A stretch of DNA of 64,000 nt from Arcticibacter tournemirensis (GTDB taxonomy: Bacteria > Bacteroidota > Bacteroidia > Sphingobacteriales > Sphingobacteriaceae): assembly GCF_006716645.1 (NCBI RefSeq), contig NZ_VFPL01000002.1, forward strand, positions 1-64,000, written 5' to 3'. The position numbers and the translations under genes were made by a program. Of the stretch, positions 48,378-61,800 are shown piece by piece. Each line of letters begins with the position of its first letter. Positions within the stretch are counted from its first letter, which is position 1. Below the pieces are notes generated by a model that was not told where the DNA came from, ran no database searches, and saw nothing but the letters and a program-made list of their open reading frames with translations.

Positions 48378-49811
48378 TTACTTTCGGATAGCTTTTTCAA
48401 GATCCTCAACCGTCTCAGGAAGGCCGACTATTTTATTTGTTTTAGAATCCACAAGAACCAAAACGGGAGTAGAAAGGATATAATAAGCACTTGCCTCCGG
48501 ACTGTTTATTCCACCGTTTGCTCTGCTATGCTTCCAGCCAGTCAGTTTAAGTTTTGCATCCTCCCAAACCTTGATTTCCGTATCTGTAAAGTCTACACTT
48601 ATGGCAAAAACCTCCATCACTTTTTTCCCGCCTGCCTTTTGATACCATGGATATAGCTTTTCCACAAGCTCCTTACAGTGCTGACAGTCGGCCGACCAAA
48701 ACATGACGAGCTTGTAAGGAGAGGTGGTGTTGTAGCTATGGAATTGAACAGGTTTCCCTGAAGCATCCGTTGTTGCAAAATCAGGAGCGACCGTACCCGG
48801 CCTGATTGTTTCTATTCCCTGAAGTCTCTTTTCGATCTCAAGGCGCTTGGTTGTTATACATCTTGGATCCTGAAGGTAAGGCTCAAGCATTTTAATGCCG
48901 GAAGCTATGTTAAATCCCTCGTAACCCTTGTAAAAATAATCGACCATCCATCCGTAGACGAGAGGGTGACCTGATTTTGCTTTTTTAATTGCTCGCTGAC
49001 CAGCGAGGGTAAAGAGAGAGTCACGAAGGGCAACAGTTGTTGCCATTGCACCATAGAGATTCACATATGCGTTCATCCAATCTTTAAGATCTGCAGTTTT
49101 TGCCAGCAGGGGGTCTTTAAAATCCATATAGTCAAAATAATGATCCATTATACTTTGCATTCTCGCTGCATCTGTACCTTTGAATTCAGTTTGAGGAATG
49201 TATTGAAATTGAAAAACCTTTGACACAAACGCGTCGGAATGTCGCTGTATCTCCTCTGCTAGCCAGGCGTTGTATTCCTTCCGACGTCTTTCATATTCAT
49301 CAATACCATTCTTATAGAAACCAGACTCTGGCTGATCATAACTGACAAGAAAACTCTGAAGAAGAGAAATCTGAGTTCGCCTTTTCGAATTCTGTTTAGA
49401 AAATTCAGCAAAGAGTGTATTCTCTTTCTCTCCTTTTTGGAACCAGGTACTGTCAGGGTTATTTACAGCTTTAGGATTGACCCAAAGCTCTAAGCCTTGC
49501 TTCCCTACAAAAAAATATCGTTCAGAAGGGTAAGGAGTACTTGACTCCTTTTCCTTGTAGTCAAAGCGGAGTACGAATTGACCAGGAGTACGTTCTGAAG
49601 GTATACTTAAAACAGAAACCTCTCCCTTTTTAATATTATCCTTTTCTATTATAGGTTTTAATGCTCCAGAACCAGATAATGGCATCAAGCTTATCTTTGT
49701 TGAATAAACTTCTGAAATGTGAACTTTTAGTTCAACATTTTGCGCATTGACAGTTACACTATCTATAAGAAAGAATAACAATGCAGCATTCACAATCAAA
49801 CTCTTTTTCAT
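48378..49811 (-). CDS. Secreted TlpA-like thioredoxin-fold protein
   Basis: This 477-residue protein has a signal peptide (about 1-23, ending VTVNAQ). A long N-terminal part of about 330 residues is helical (DUF5106-like). The C-terminal thioredoxin fold has PDFATTDASGKPVQFHSYNT, then the active site FWSADCQHCKELVEK (CxxC), and a cis-Pro loop STPVLVLV. It would reduce or exchange disulfides in the periplasm. Its place between the giant repeat protein, whose modules each carry at least two conserved Cys, and the CHU_C protein suggests it may serve their folding; that link is inference. It starts 19 bp after the giant gene. Confidence 0.87.
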   Translation of the reverse strand: MKKSLIVNAALLFFLIDSVTVNAQNVELKVHISEVYSTKISLMPLSGSGALKPIIEKDNIKKGEVSVLSIPSERTPGQFVLRFDYKEKESSTPYPSERYFFVGKQGLELWVNPKAVNNPDSTWFQKGEKENTLFAEFSKQNSKRRTQISLLQSFLVSYDQPESGFYKNGIDEYERRRKEYNAWLAEEIQRHSDAFVSKVFQFQYIPQTEFKGTDAARMQSIMDHYFDYMDFKDPLLAKTADLKDWMNAYVNLYGAMATTVALRDSLFTLAGQRAIKKAKSGHPLVYGWMVDYFYKGYEGFNIASGIKMLEPYLQDPRCITTKRLEIEKRLQGIETIRPGTVAPDFATTDASGKPVQFHSYNTTSPYKLVMFWSADCQHCKELVEKLYPWYQKAGGKKVMEVFAISVDFTDTEIKVWEDAKLKLTGWKHSRANGGINSPEASAYYILSTPVLVLVDSKTNKIVGLPETVEDLEKAIRK

Positions 49812-49830
49812 CCTTTATTTTTTATCATCG

Positions 49831-52800
49831 TTAATCTTTTAAACATCTTAATGGAGTTGCAATCGCCTTGTTTAAGCTGACAACAGAACTGCTCCCACTA
49901 CCAAAACCTAATGCATACCCATTCTCATAAGTACTTCCAACATAACTACTTGTCCAGTAATACCCTGTCACCCCTCTACCTACCAATGCTCCGTTCGCTG
50001 CAGCTAGGTATCCCGCTGGATGGAGTCGCAACACGGAATTAAATGCATGTCCTGCATTTTGCCAATATTGCGGCTGATCATCGGCATTATAAAACTCTGT
50101 ATACGTCGGCAAACGCCATCGGTTACCAAGAAGTCGTGTACATGGATCTATTGATGCCGCCCATCCGACATTCCACTCAGAAATACTTGTAATCCATGCT
50201 CTAACCGGAATATAGCTGTTTCCATCGTGCTTGTATCCCTGTAGTCTGTTAAACTGCCAATACCAGCCAGACGATGATTCTGTGGCATCACTCACTGATA
50301 AAGCAGGCTGTGCAGAACCTAAATTTTGGGTTATCCAGCACTTAGCTAATCCACTTATATTGGTACTTATTGTCTGATAAGTAATCGATTTTGACTCTGG
50401 AGCTCCGTTTATTCCTATTTCATGAATTACGCTCACTGGCAGGCATATTTTAAAGCTGCTAACACTTGGGCTATAAGAGGTGCCTTTACTATTCATAACG
50501 TAGGCTCTTACATAAACAGTAACTCCTTCGTTTAAACCAGAAATTGTTTCCGTAAAAGATCCTACTCCCAAGCCAGACATTATTTTATTATCTGTTATAG
50601 CTGGTATTGGATTAGTAGTACTCCAGCAGAAACCTCTTTCTGTGATATTTACACCTCCGTCCGGCCCAGCTATGGCCGTACATTTGGCGCTTGAACCAGT
50701 CATTGTTATTGTAGGCACATCTACTGAACTTACTGAAGCTAAAGCGGGAACCAGAGCGTCACGCACGCATCGAACGGGGGTTGCATTTGCTTTGTTCAGA
50801 CCGACAACTGAGCTGCTATTGCTAGTTACCAGCATGGCGTAGGCATCAACATAGGTACTTCCTACGTGACTGTTACTCCAGTAATAGCCGGTTGCTCCAC
50901 GACCTGTCAATGCCCCTGCTGCTGCGGTTAAATAGCCTGCTGCGTGCAACTTCAATACAGATCCAAAAGCATCATTATAATTCAGCCAGAATTGAGGAGC
51001 GTCGTCTGCATTAACCCATTCAGAAACTGTAGGCAATCTCCATCCCGAGCTCAAAAGACGAACACAAGGATCATTTGTTGACGCCCAGCTAACATTCCAT
51101 TCCGAGATACTTGTTATCCATGGGGTCCAGCCATTCTTCGGACTATAGCTTGTCCCGTCATGCTTGTAGCCTTGCAGTTGGTTAAACTGCCAATACCAGC
51201 CAGAGGATAATGCAGAAGCATCTGTCACAGAAGTCGCCTGTTTCTCTGCACCAAGATTTTGAGTAAGCCAGCATAATGCAGACTTACTTATTCCGCTACT
51301 AATAGAATGATATGTTATCGTCTTGCTCTCCGGTGATCCATTAAGTCCTTCAGTATGAATAACGTTAAACTCTGTTGGACATATTTTGAAGCTGGTCACT
51401 GAAGGGCTGTAGGCTACACCCTTACTGTTGATAACATATGCCCGCACATATACGGTCGGACCTTCCGTCAGTCCGCTGATCGTTGTATTGAAAGTCCCTA
51501 CTCCCGAACCCGACAGGATCTTATTGTCTGCTACCGTAGGAGTGACATTCGTCGTACTCCAGCATAGTCCCCGCTCGGTAATAGATGCCCCGCCGTCAGG
51601 TCCTGCGGTAGCAGTCCCAATTGCTGTTGAGCTGGTCATCGTCGAGGTCGGGATGTCCACATTGCTTACCGACGCAAGATTGATCACTACGGCATCCCGA
51701 ACACACCGTACCGGTGTGGCGTTCGCCTTATTCAGGCTTACAAGCCCGCTGCTCCCGCTGCCGATACCTAAGGCATATCCGTTCTCATACGTACTACCCA
51801 CAAAACTGCTGCTCCAATAATAACCTGTCGTGCCACGGCCCGTCAGCACTCCTCCTGCTGCTGTCAGGTAACCCCCGGCATGTAGTTTCAGTACCGACTT
51901 GTACGTATCTGTGTAGTTCTGCCAGAACTGAGGTGCATCATCTGCACTGTCCCACTCTGTGGCAGTCGGCAAACGCCAGCCTGATCCTAATAAAAGGATA
52001 CATGGATCGCTACCCGCTGCCCAGCCCACGTTCCATTCCGAGATACTGGTAACCCAGGCTGTCCAGGCATTCTTCGGACTGTAGTTCGTCCCGTCATGCT
52101 TATATCCCTGCGAACGGTTGAACTGCCAGTACCAGCCTGAGGATGCCTCACTCGCATCGGTCGCCCCGGAGGCTTCCTGGCTCGACCCCAGGTTCTGTGT
52201 TAACCAGCATAAAGCCGATTTACTGATCCCGCTGCTGATCGAATGATAGGTCACTGTCTTATCTTCCGGAGCCCCGTTCAACCCTTCTGTATGGATCACC
52301 GTAAACTCTGTCGGACAGATCTTAAAGCTGCTCACCACCGGACTGTACGCTGTACCTACTCCATTGGTTGCGTAGGCCCGCACATAATAAGTCGTCCCTT
52401 GTACCAGGCCTTCCAGCTTCGAAGTGAAGGTGCCGATACCCGTACCTGCCTTGATGATATTGTCGGCAATCGTCGGTATGGCCTTCGAGGTACTCCAGCA
52501 TAGTCCCCGGTCCGTAACAGCCGAACCTCCGTCGGGTGCTACTGTTGCCGTACCCAGCGCCGTGCTGTCGGTCATCGTACTGGTCGGAATACTCACATTG
52601 CTCACCGATGGTAATGCCGGCACGATCGCATCCCGAACGCAACGAACAGGCGTGGCATTGGCCTTGTTCAGACCTACAACTGAACTGCTCGTCCCTGTGA
52701 TCAGCATCGCATACGCATCTACATACGTACTGCCTACGAAGCTATTGCTCCAGTAATAGCCGGTTGTTCCACGACCTGTTAATGCCCCTGCTCCTGCCGT

Positions 52801-55800
52801 CAGGTATCCCGCCAAATGAAGCTTAAGAACCGACTTGTACGCATCAACACTACTGTTCCAGTTCTGTGGAGGTGCATCCGCCGTTGACCACTCCGTAGAG
52901 GTCGGCAAGCGCCACCCTGATCCTAACAGAAGCCCGCACGGATCGTTCGCATAAGCCCATCCTACATTCCATTCCGAAATACTCGTCGTCCACGCTGTCC
53001 AACCATTCTTCGGACTGTAACTTGTTCCGTCATGCTTGTAACCCTGTGACCGGTTGAACTGCCAGTACCAACCCGATGAACTTTCTGTATCGTCGTTCAC
53101 TGCCAGCGCCTGACGGTCAGATCCTAAGTTCTGGGTTATCCAGCACCTGGAGAATCCTCCTATATTACTACTGATTGTTCCGTATGTTATTGTCTTGGTT
53201 TCCGGGGCTCCGTTGAGTCCTCCCACGTGAGTCACCGTTAAAGGAAGACATATTTTGAAGCTGGTCACTGAAGGGCTGTAGGCTACACCCTTACTGTTAA
53301 TAACATATGCCCGCACATATACGGTCGGACCTTCCGTCAGTCCGCTGATCGTTGTATTGAAAGTCCCTACTCCCGAACCCGACAGGATCTTATTGTCTGC
53401 TATCGTAGGAGTGACATTCGTCGTACTCCAGCATAGTCCCCGCTCGGTAATAGATGCCCCGCCGTCAGGTCCTGCGGTAGCAGTCCCAATTGCTGTTGAG
53501 CTGGTCATCGTCGAGGTCGGGATGTCCACATTGCTCACCGATGCAAGATTGATCACTACGGCATCCCGAACACACCGTACCGGTGTGGCGTTCGCCTTAT
53601 TCAGGCTTACAAGCCCGCTGCTCCCGCTGCCGATACCTAAGGCATATCCGTTCTCATACGTACTACCCACAAAACTGCTGCTCCAATAATAACCTGTCGT
53701 GCCACGGCCCGTCAGCACTCCTCCTGCTGCTGTCAGGTAACCCCCGGCATGTAGTTTCAGTACCGACTTGTACGTATCTGTGTAGTTCTGCCAGAACTGA
53801 GGTGCATCATCTGCACTGTCCCACTCTGTGGCAGTCGGCAAACGCCAGCCTGATCCTAATAAAAGGATACATGGATCGCTACCCGCTGCCCAGCCCACGT
53901 TCCATTCCGAGATACTGGTAACCCAGGCTGTCCAGGCATTCTTCGGACTGTAGTTCGTCCCGTCATGCTTATATCCCTGCGAACGGTTGAACTGCCAGTA
54001 CCAGCCTGAGGATGCCTCACTCGCATCGGTCGCCCCGGAGGCTTCCTGGCTCGACCCCAGGTTCTGTGTTAACCAGCATAAAGCCGATTTACTGATCCCG
54101 CTGCTGATCGAATGATAGGTCACTGTCTTATCTTCCGGAGCCCCGTTCAACCCTTCTGTATGGATCACCGTAAACTCTGTCGGACAGATCTTAAAGCTGC
54201 TCACCACCGGACTGTACGCTGTACCTACTCCATTGGTTGCGTAGGCCCGCACATAATAAGTCGTCCCTTGTACCAGGCCTTCCAGCTTCGAAGTGAAGGT
54301 GCCGATACCCGTACCTGCCTTGATGATATTGTCGGCAATCGTCGGTATGGCCTTCGAGGTACTCCAGCATAGTCCCCGGTCCGTAACAGCCGAACCTCCG
54401 TCGGGTGCTACTGTTGCCGTACCCAGCGCCGTGCTGTCGGTCATCGTACTGGTCGGAATACTCACATTGCTCACCGATGGTAATGCCGGCACGATCGCAT
54501 CCCGAACGCAACGAACAGGCGTGGCATTGGCCTTGTTCAGACCTACAACTGAACTGCTCGTCCCTGTGATCAGCATCGCATACGCATCTACATACGTACT
54601 GCCTACGAAGCTATTGCTCCAGTAATAGCCGGTTGTTCCACGACCTGTTAATGCCCCTGCTCCTGCCGTCAGGTATCCCGCCAAATGAAGCTTAAGAACC
54701 GACTTGTACGCATCAACACTACTGTTCCAGTTCTGTGGAGGTGCATCCGCCGTTGACCACTCCGTAGAGGTCGGCAAGCGCCACCCTGATCCTAACAGAA
54801 GCCCGCACGGATCGTTCGCATAAGCCCATCCTACATTCCATTCCGAAATACTCGTCGTCCACGCTGTCCAACCATTCTTCGGACTGTAACTTGTTCCGTC
54901 ATGCTTGTAACCCTGTGACCGGTTGAACTGCCAGTACCAACCCGATGAACTTTCTGTATCGTCGTTCACTGCCAGCGCCTGACGGTCAGATCCTAAGTTC
55001 TGGGTTATCCAGCACCTGGAGAATCCTCCTATATTACTACTGATTGTTCCGTATGTTATTGTCTTGGTTTCCGGGGCTCCGTTGAGTCCTCCCACGTGAG
55101 TCACCGTTAAAGGAAGACATATTTTGAAGCTGGTCACTGAAGGGCTGTAGGCTACACCCTTACTGTTAATAACATATGCCCGCACATATACGGTCGGACC
55201 TTCCGTCAGTCCGCTGATCGTTGTATTGAAAGTCCCTACTCCCGAACCCGACAGGATCTTATTGTCTGCTACCGTAGGAGTGACATTCGTCGTACTCCAG
55301 CATAGTCCCCGCTCGGTAATAGATGCCCCGCCGTCAGGTCCTGCGGTAGCAGTCCCAATTGCTGTTGAGCTGGTCATCGTCGAGGTCGGGATGTCCACAT
55401 TGCTCACCGATGCAAGATTGATCACTACGGCATCCCGAACACACCGTACCGGTGTGGCGTTCGCCTTATTCAGGCTTACAAGCCCGCTGCTCCCGCTGCC
55501 GATACCTAAGGCATATCCGTTCTCATACGTACTACCCACAAAACTGCTGCTCCAATAATAACCTGTCGTGCCACGGCCCGTCAGCACTCCTCCTGCTGCT
55601 GTCAGGTAACCCCCGGCATGTAGTTTCAGTACCGACTTGTACGTATCTGTGTAGTTCTGCCAGAACTGAGGTGCATCATCTGCACTGTCCCACTCTGTGG
55701 CAGTCGGCAAACGCCAGCCTGATCCTAATAAAAGGATACATGGATCGCTACCCGCTGCCCAGCCCACGTTCCATTCCGAGATACTGGTAACCCAGGCTGT

Positions 55801-58800
55801 CCAGGCATTCTTCGGACTGTAGTTCGTCCCGTCATGCTTATATCCCTGCGAACGGTTGAACTGCCAGTACCAGCCTGAGGATGCCTCACTCGCATCGGTC
55901 GCCCCGGAGGCTTCCTGGCTCGACCCCAGGTTCTGTGTTAACCAGCATAAAGCCGATTTACTGATCCCGCTGCTGATCGAATGATAGGTCACTGTCTTAT
56001 CTTCCGGAGCCCCGTTCAACCCTTCTGTATGGATCACCGTAAACTCTGTCGGACAGATCTTAAAGCTGCTCACCACCGGACTGTACGCTGTACCTACTCC
56101 ATTGGTTGCGTAGGCCCGCACATAATAAGTCGTCCCTTGTACCAGGCCTTCCAGCTTCGAAGTGAAGGTGCCGATACCCGTACCTGCCTTGATGATATTG
56201 TCGGCAATCGTCGGTATGGCCTTCGAGGTACTCCAGCATAGTCCCCGGTCCGTAACAGCCGAACCTCCGTCGGGTGCTACTGTTGCCGTACCCAGCGCCG
56301 TGCTGTCGGTCATCGTACTGGTCGGAATACTCACATTGCTCACCGATGGTAATGCCGGCACGATCGCATCCCGAACGCAACGAACAGGCGTGGCATTGGC
56401 CTTGTTCAGACCTACAACTGAACTGCTCGTCCCTGTGATCAGCATCGCATACGCATCTACATACGTACTGCCTACGAAGCTATTGCTCCAGTAATAGCCG
56501 GTTGTTCCACGACCTGTTAATGCCCCTGCTCCTGCCGTCAGGTATCCCGCCAAATGAAGCTTAAGAACCGACTTGTACGCATCAACACTACTGTTCCAGT
56601 TCTGTGGAGGTGCATCCGCCGTTGACCACTCCGTAGAGGTCGGCAAGCGCCACCCTGATCCTAACAGAAGCCCGCACGGATCGTTCGCATAAGCCCATCC
56701 TACATTCCATTCCGAAATACTCGTCGTCCACGCTGTCCAACCATTCTTCGGACTGTAACTTGTTCCGTCATGCTTGTAACCCTGTGACCGGTTGAACTGC
56801 CAGTACCAACCCGATGAACTTTCTGTATCGTCGTTCACTGCCAGCGCCTGACGGTCAGATCCTAAATTCTGAGTTATCCAGCACATTAAAGCTCCAGATA
56901 TTTCAGTACTGATTGCATTATATTTAACAGTCTTATTTTCCGGCGCACCATTAAGTCCGGCGACATGTATGGCATCTATTGGTTTACAAATCTTAAATCG
57001 TACCGAAGTAGGACTATAACCAGTGCCGGCGCTATTTGTCGCAAAAGCTCTAACATAATATGTTTTTCCATCCTCCAATCCATTGATTGCAGCGGTGAAA
57101 TCACCGAGCCCTGTTGTATCAACGGCAACAACGTTATCATTAACTGTCGGACTTCCAGTAGCATTCCAAACTAATCCTCTTTTCGTTACAGGTGCCCCTC
57201 CGTCCGGCGTTACCGTAGCTGTTCCGATTGCAAGGCTGTCTGTCATTTTAGTAATCGTTACATTACTCACCTGGGGCGGAGCAATAACAAGTGCATCTCT
57301 TATACATCTCAACGACCATCCCCTGTCTGCTTTAGTGTAACTTGCAACCTTACTCACTCCTGTTGCCGCACTGAATTCCAGGTAAGATCCACTCGTAGTA
57401 CTTGCCTGTGTCGCACTCCAGAACATCCCATAGCTGCCACGATCACTTAGAGCTCCTAATTTCAGCTGCCCTCCATAATGCAGTTTCAATTCAGAAGCAT
57501 ACGCGTTTTTCGAACTCCATCCTCCATTACCAACTGCATTCGTCCATTCCGTTGCCGTGGGTATACGCCACCCTGTGCTCAGCAACAAGTTACATGGATC
57601 GGTAGCTGATGTCCAATTCAGACTTTCATTGATAGTTGTAACCCATCCTGTTGACGGTGTCAACACCGTTCCATCATGCTTGTAACCCTGAACGCGGTTG
57701 AACTGCCAGTACCATCCTGCTGAGGCTTCAGACGCATCTGTCGCTGAACCCGCTATCTGATCGGCACCCAGGTTTTGAGTGAGCCAACAACTAGCGGAGC
57801 CAGATAATGTACTATTCACCGAATGATATTTAACCTTCTTCGTAACAGGAGAGCCATTAAAGCCTGCGCTATGCAAAATCTCAAATTCCTGTGGACAAAT
57901 CTTAAATGTGGTAACCTGAGGGCTATAATTTAGCCCGATACTATTTTCAGCGTATGCCCTCACATAATAGGTGGGGCCTTCTTTCAATCCTTCTATTACT
58001 CCGTTGAATGTTGAATCAGTTGAACTACTCGGAATTTTATTATCATTGATTGTAGGATATCCGGTGGTGTTCCACACAATCCCTCGTGCAGTTACCGGAG
58101 ATCCTCCATTAGTCACAATGGAAGCGATAGCTTCTGCAGTGCTGTCTGTCATCGTTGTAGTAGAAATGACTACGTTGCTCAATGTTGGAGGCATCTTCAC
58201 TGCTGCATCTCTCAAACAACGAACGGAGAAGCCATATGCTTTATCATGGGCAATCATTGCGCTGCCTGCATTATAAAATTGCAAATCCCAGCCAGCTGTG
58301 GTACTGTTTCTCGTACTACTCCAATAGTTACCCTGTGTGCCGCGGCCTCCAAGTGCCCCGGTATTGTAAGCAAGATATCCTGCGTTGTGTAACTTTAATA
58401 CCGAATTGTAAGCATCGTTCTGCACTGTCCAGTTCTGAGGAGCACCATCTACATTCAGCCATTCTGTATAGGTCGGCATACGCCAGTCGACACCAAGCAT
58501 ATTATTACATGGATCATTAACAGGAGCCCAGTCGCTTGCTTCATTAATTGCGGTCATCCAGGCAATCGGGGTGCGTGCTGTAGTATATTGATATCCCAGC
58601 ATCCTGTTAAACTGGAAATACCATCCGGCAGAAGGCTCAGTGGCATCGGTTACCGATGTTGCTTCCCTGTCTGCCCCCAGATTTTGAGTGATCCAGCATC
58701 GTGCGGCGCCAGTCATATACGTGCCGGTCGCGTGATACGTTACCTTCTTTGTCACCGGTGCTCCCTTCACTCCTGCTGTATGTTGAATATCAAAAGACGC

Positions 58801-61800
58801 AGGGCAAACAACAGTCATCACCGCGTTGAAACCCGTACTGTCACTGTAAGCAGTACCAGCACTGTTAGTTGCATATGCCCGTATATAATAAACGTCCCCT
58901 TCCTTCAGTCCGGTAACTTTCCCGGCAAAGGCTCCGGTACCGCCGCCTGAAATGGCAATTACCTGATCTGCTAGTGTAGGACTGCCAGTTGTATTCCAGC
59001 AGAACCCACGGGCTGTGACCGGCGCACCGCCATCTGACCCTATTGCTGCTGATACGTCTGCTGTGGTTGCAGTCATTGTAAAAGGATCAACAGTGACACT
59101 GCCGACAGAGGGAAGCGATATCTTGATTGAATCGCGAAGACACCTAACACTGAAGGCATATGCCTTATCATGACTTAGCACCGGATTAGCAGATGAATAG
59201 ACAGGAAGGTCATACGCTGTCGTAGTGTTCGTTTGTACGCTGCTCCAGAAATTACCCTGTGTACCGCGACCCGCAAGCACCCCAGTGGTATTATTCAGGT
59301 ATCCCGAATAATGAAGCTTAAGAGGAGAGCTCGCAAAAGGAAGGCCTCCGTTGCTAATCACATTCGTCCATTCTGTATTTGTCGGGATACGCCAGCCTGA
59401 TCCAAGCAATGAAGTACAAGGATCTGTTAATGACGTCCAATTACGGGTCTCATTGATCGCAAACCAACCGGTAAGAGGTGTGCGTACAGCACCTCCGTAT
59501 TGATAAGCCTGAGTCCGGTTAAACTGCCAGTACCATCCAGCTGATGCATCGGTAGCATCAGCGAGTGAGGTTGCCTGTTGATCTGCGCCCAGGTTTTGGG
59601 TTAACCAACATGCCGCCTGACCAGAGAGAGTACTGCTTACAGAATGATAAGTCACACTCTTCGTAGCTGCAGCTCCATCAATGCCTTCGATGTGTTGTAC
59701 AGTAAATTCCGGGGGACATATTTTAAAGCTACTTGCTTCCGTACTATAGCCCGTGCCGATGCTGTTTGTCGCATAGGCCCTCACGTAATAGGTCGGCCCT
59801 TCTTTTAGTCCTGATAAAGTCTTGGTAAATGATCCCAGGCCGTCACCCGATGCAATTTTATTATCGCTTGTCGTCGGATCGCCAGTAGTATTCCAACAGA
59901 AACCGCGCTCTGTTACGGGAGACCCGCCGTCCGGTGTCACAATTGCCGTTGCGTCTACGGCGGTTGAAGTCATTTCAGAGAATGTCACTTTACTTACCGA
60001 TGGCTTCGACATGACTACCGTATCCCTCAAACAACGAAGCGTAAAGCCATGCCATTTATAGCTACTATAAATAGCGTTCGCGCCACTACTAAACTGAAGA
60101 TAATTCGCAGTAGTTGGCGCAGTAGCGGTACTGCTCCAGAATATACCATAGGTTCCTCTGCCTGCTAGTGAGCCGTCGGCATAATTGAGGTAACCCGAAT
60201 TATGTAATTTCAATGGTGTCGTAAACGGAATTCCACCATTAGCAATGACGTTCGCATATTCCGTTGAAGTAGGAATACGCCAACCGGAGCCCAAAAGAAG
60301 GTTACAAGGATCATTTTCGGGAACCCAGTCACTGGTTTGTGTTAAGCTTGTCCAGGTAGTAGCAGGGCTTCGGGCACTAGTATATTTGTATCCTTGAGGC
60401 CTATTGAACTGCCAGTACCACCCAGCTGATGTTTCTGTTGCGTCATTGACAACTGTCGCCTGCTGATCTGCCCCGAGATTTTGGGTGATCCAGCATCTTG
60501 CTGCTCCGGAATACATCGTACTTACGGAGTGATATGTAACGGTCTTCGAAACAGGTGCTCCATTAAGCCCCTCGACGTGCTGCACAATGAACTCAGGCGG
60601 ACAGATCTTAAAGCTGGTGACTATAGGACTATAACTTGTGCCCTGCGCATTGACAGCATAAGCTCTTATATAATATGTAGGGCCTTCTTTCAGACCATCG
60701 ATTAAACTGGTAAAGCTGCCGGTTCCAGCCCCCATTGTAATTTGATTATCTGCAATTTGAGGATCGCCTGTAGTATTCCAGCAGAATCCGCGTTCTGTCA
60801 CCTCCGCTCCGCCATCTGGGGCAACTGTAGCCGTTGCTTTTACTGAAGAACTCGTCATATCAGAAATAACCACGTTACTAACAGAGGCTTTGGAAATTAC
60901 AATAGAATCTCTTATACACCTTAGAGAAAATGCATATCTGGCCTTTGGATTACTATGAACATAACTTACAGTTGAGTTAAATCCTATATTCCCACCATTT
61001 GCCGTAGTGGCCTGATTACTCGTCCAGTATTCTCCTGTAGAACCACGGTATACAAGTCCTCCATTATCAAGATATCCTGCAGCATGTAGCTTCAACTCGG
61101 AATTAAAAGTATTAGTATAGTTATTCCAGTTTTGCGGAGCGCCGTCGGCATTTGTCCACTCAAGAGTAGTTGGAATTCTCCATCCTGTACCAATAAGCAA
61201 ACTACAAGGATCATTTTCGGGTTTCCAGTCACTATCTTCCGTAATGGCTGGCACCCATGTAAGCGGATACCTGACTGTAGTATATTGATATCCCTGAATC
61301 CTGTTGTATTGCCAGTACCAGCCTGCCGCGGGTTCTGTTGCGTCAGTTGCCGCCACAGCCTGTTTGTCGGCCCCAAGATTTTGTGTTAGCCAGCAAGCTG
61401 CCTTTCCACTAATATTGGTACTTATTGAGTGATAAGTTACCGTCTTTGATACAGGGGCTCCGTTAAGTCCTTCGACGTGAATGACATCAAATGCTGACGG
61501 ACATATCTTGAAACTTGTTACTACTGAGCTATAAGCCACACCTGCGCTGTTTACTGCGTAGGCCCGTACATAATAAGTTGGTTGTTCTATAAGTCCTTTT
61601 AGGTTGGCTGTAAAGCTGCCTTTTCCGGAACCAACACGTATAGTATCGTCCGCAATGGTAGGGTTACCTGTTGTATTCCAGCAAATTCCCCTTTCTGTTA
61701 CGGCGGCACCTCCATCAGCAATAACCGATGCTGTGCCATCACCTGTACTATTCGTGAGATTAGACATCACCACATTACTTAATGTAGCGCGTACAGCTTT

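Noticed and set aside
51378-56884. Possible CRISPR array
   Set aside because: The period is 1,869 bp with no short repeat/spacer structure, and the units are in-frame protein modules.
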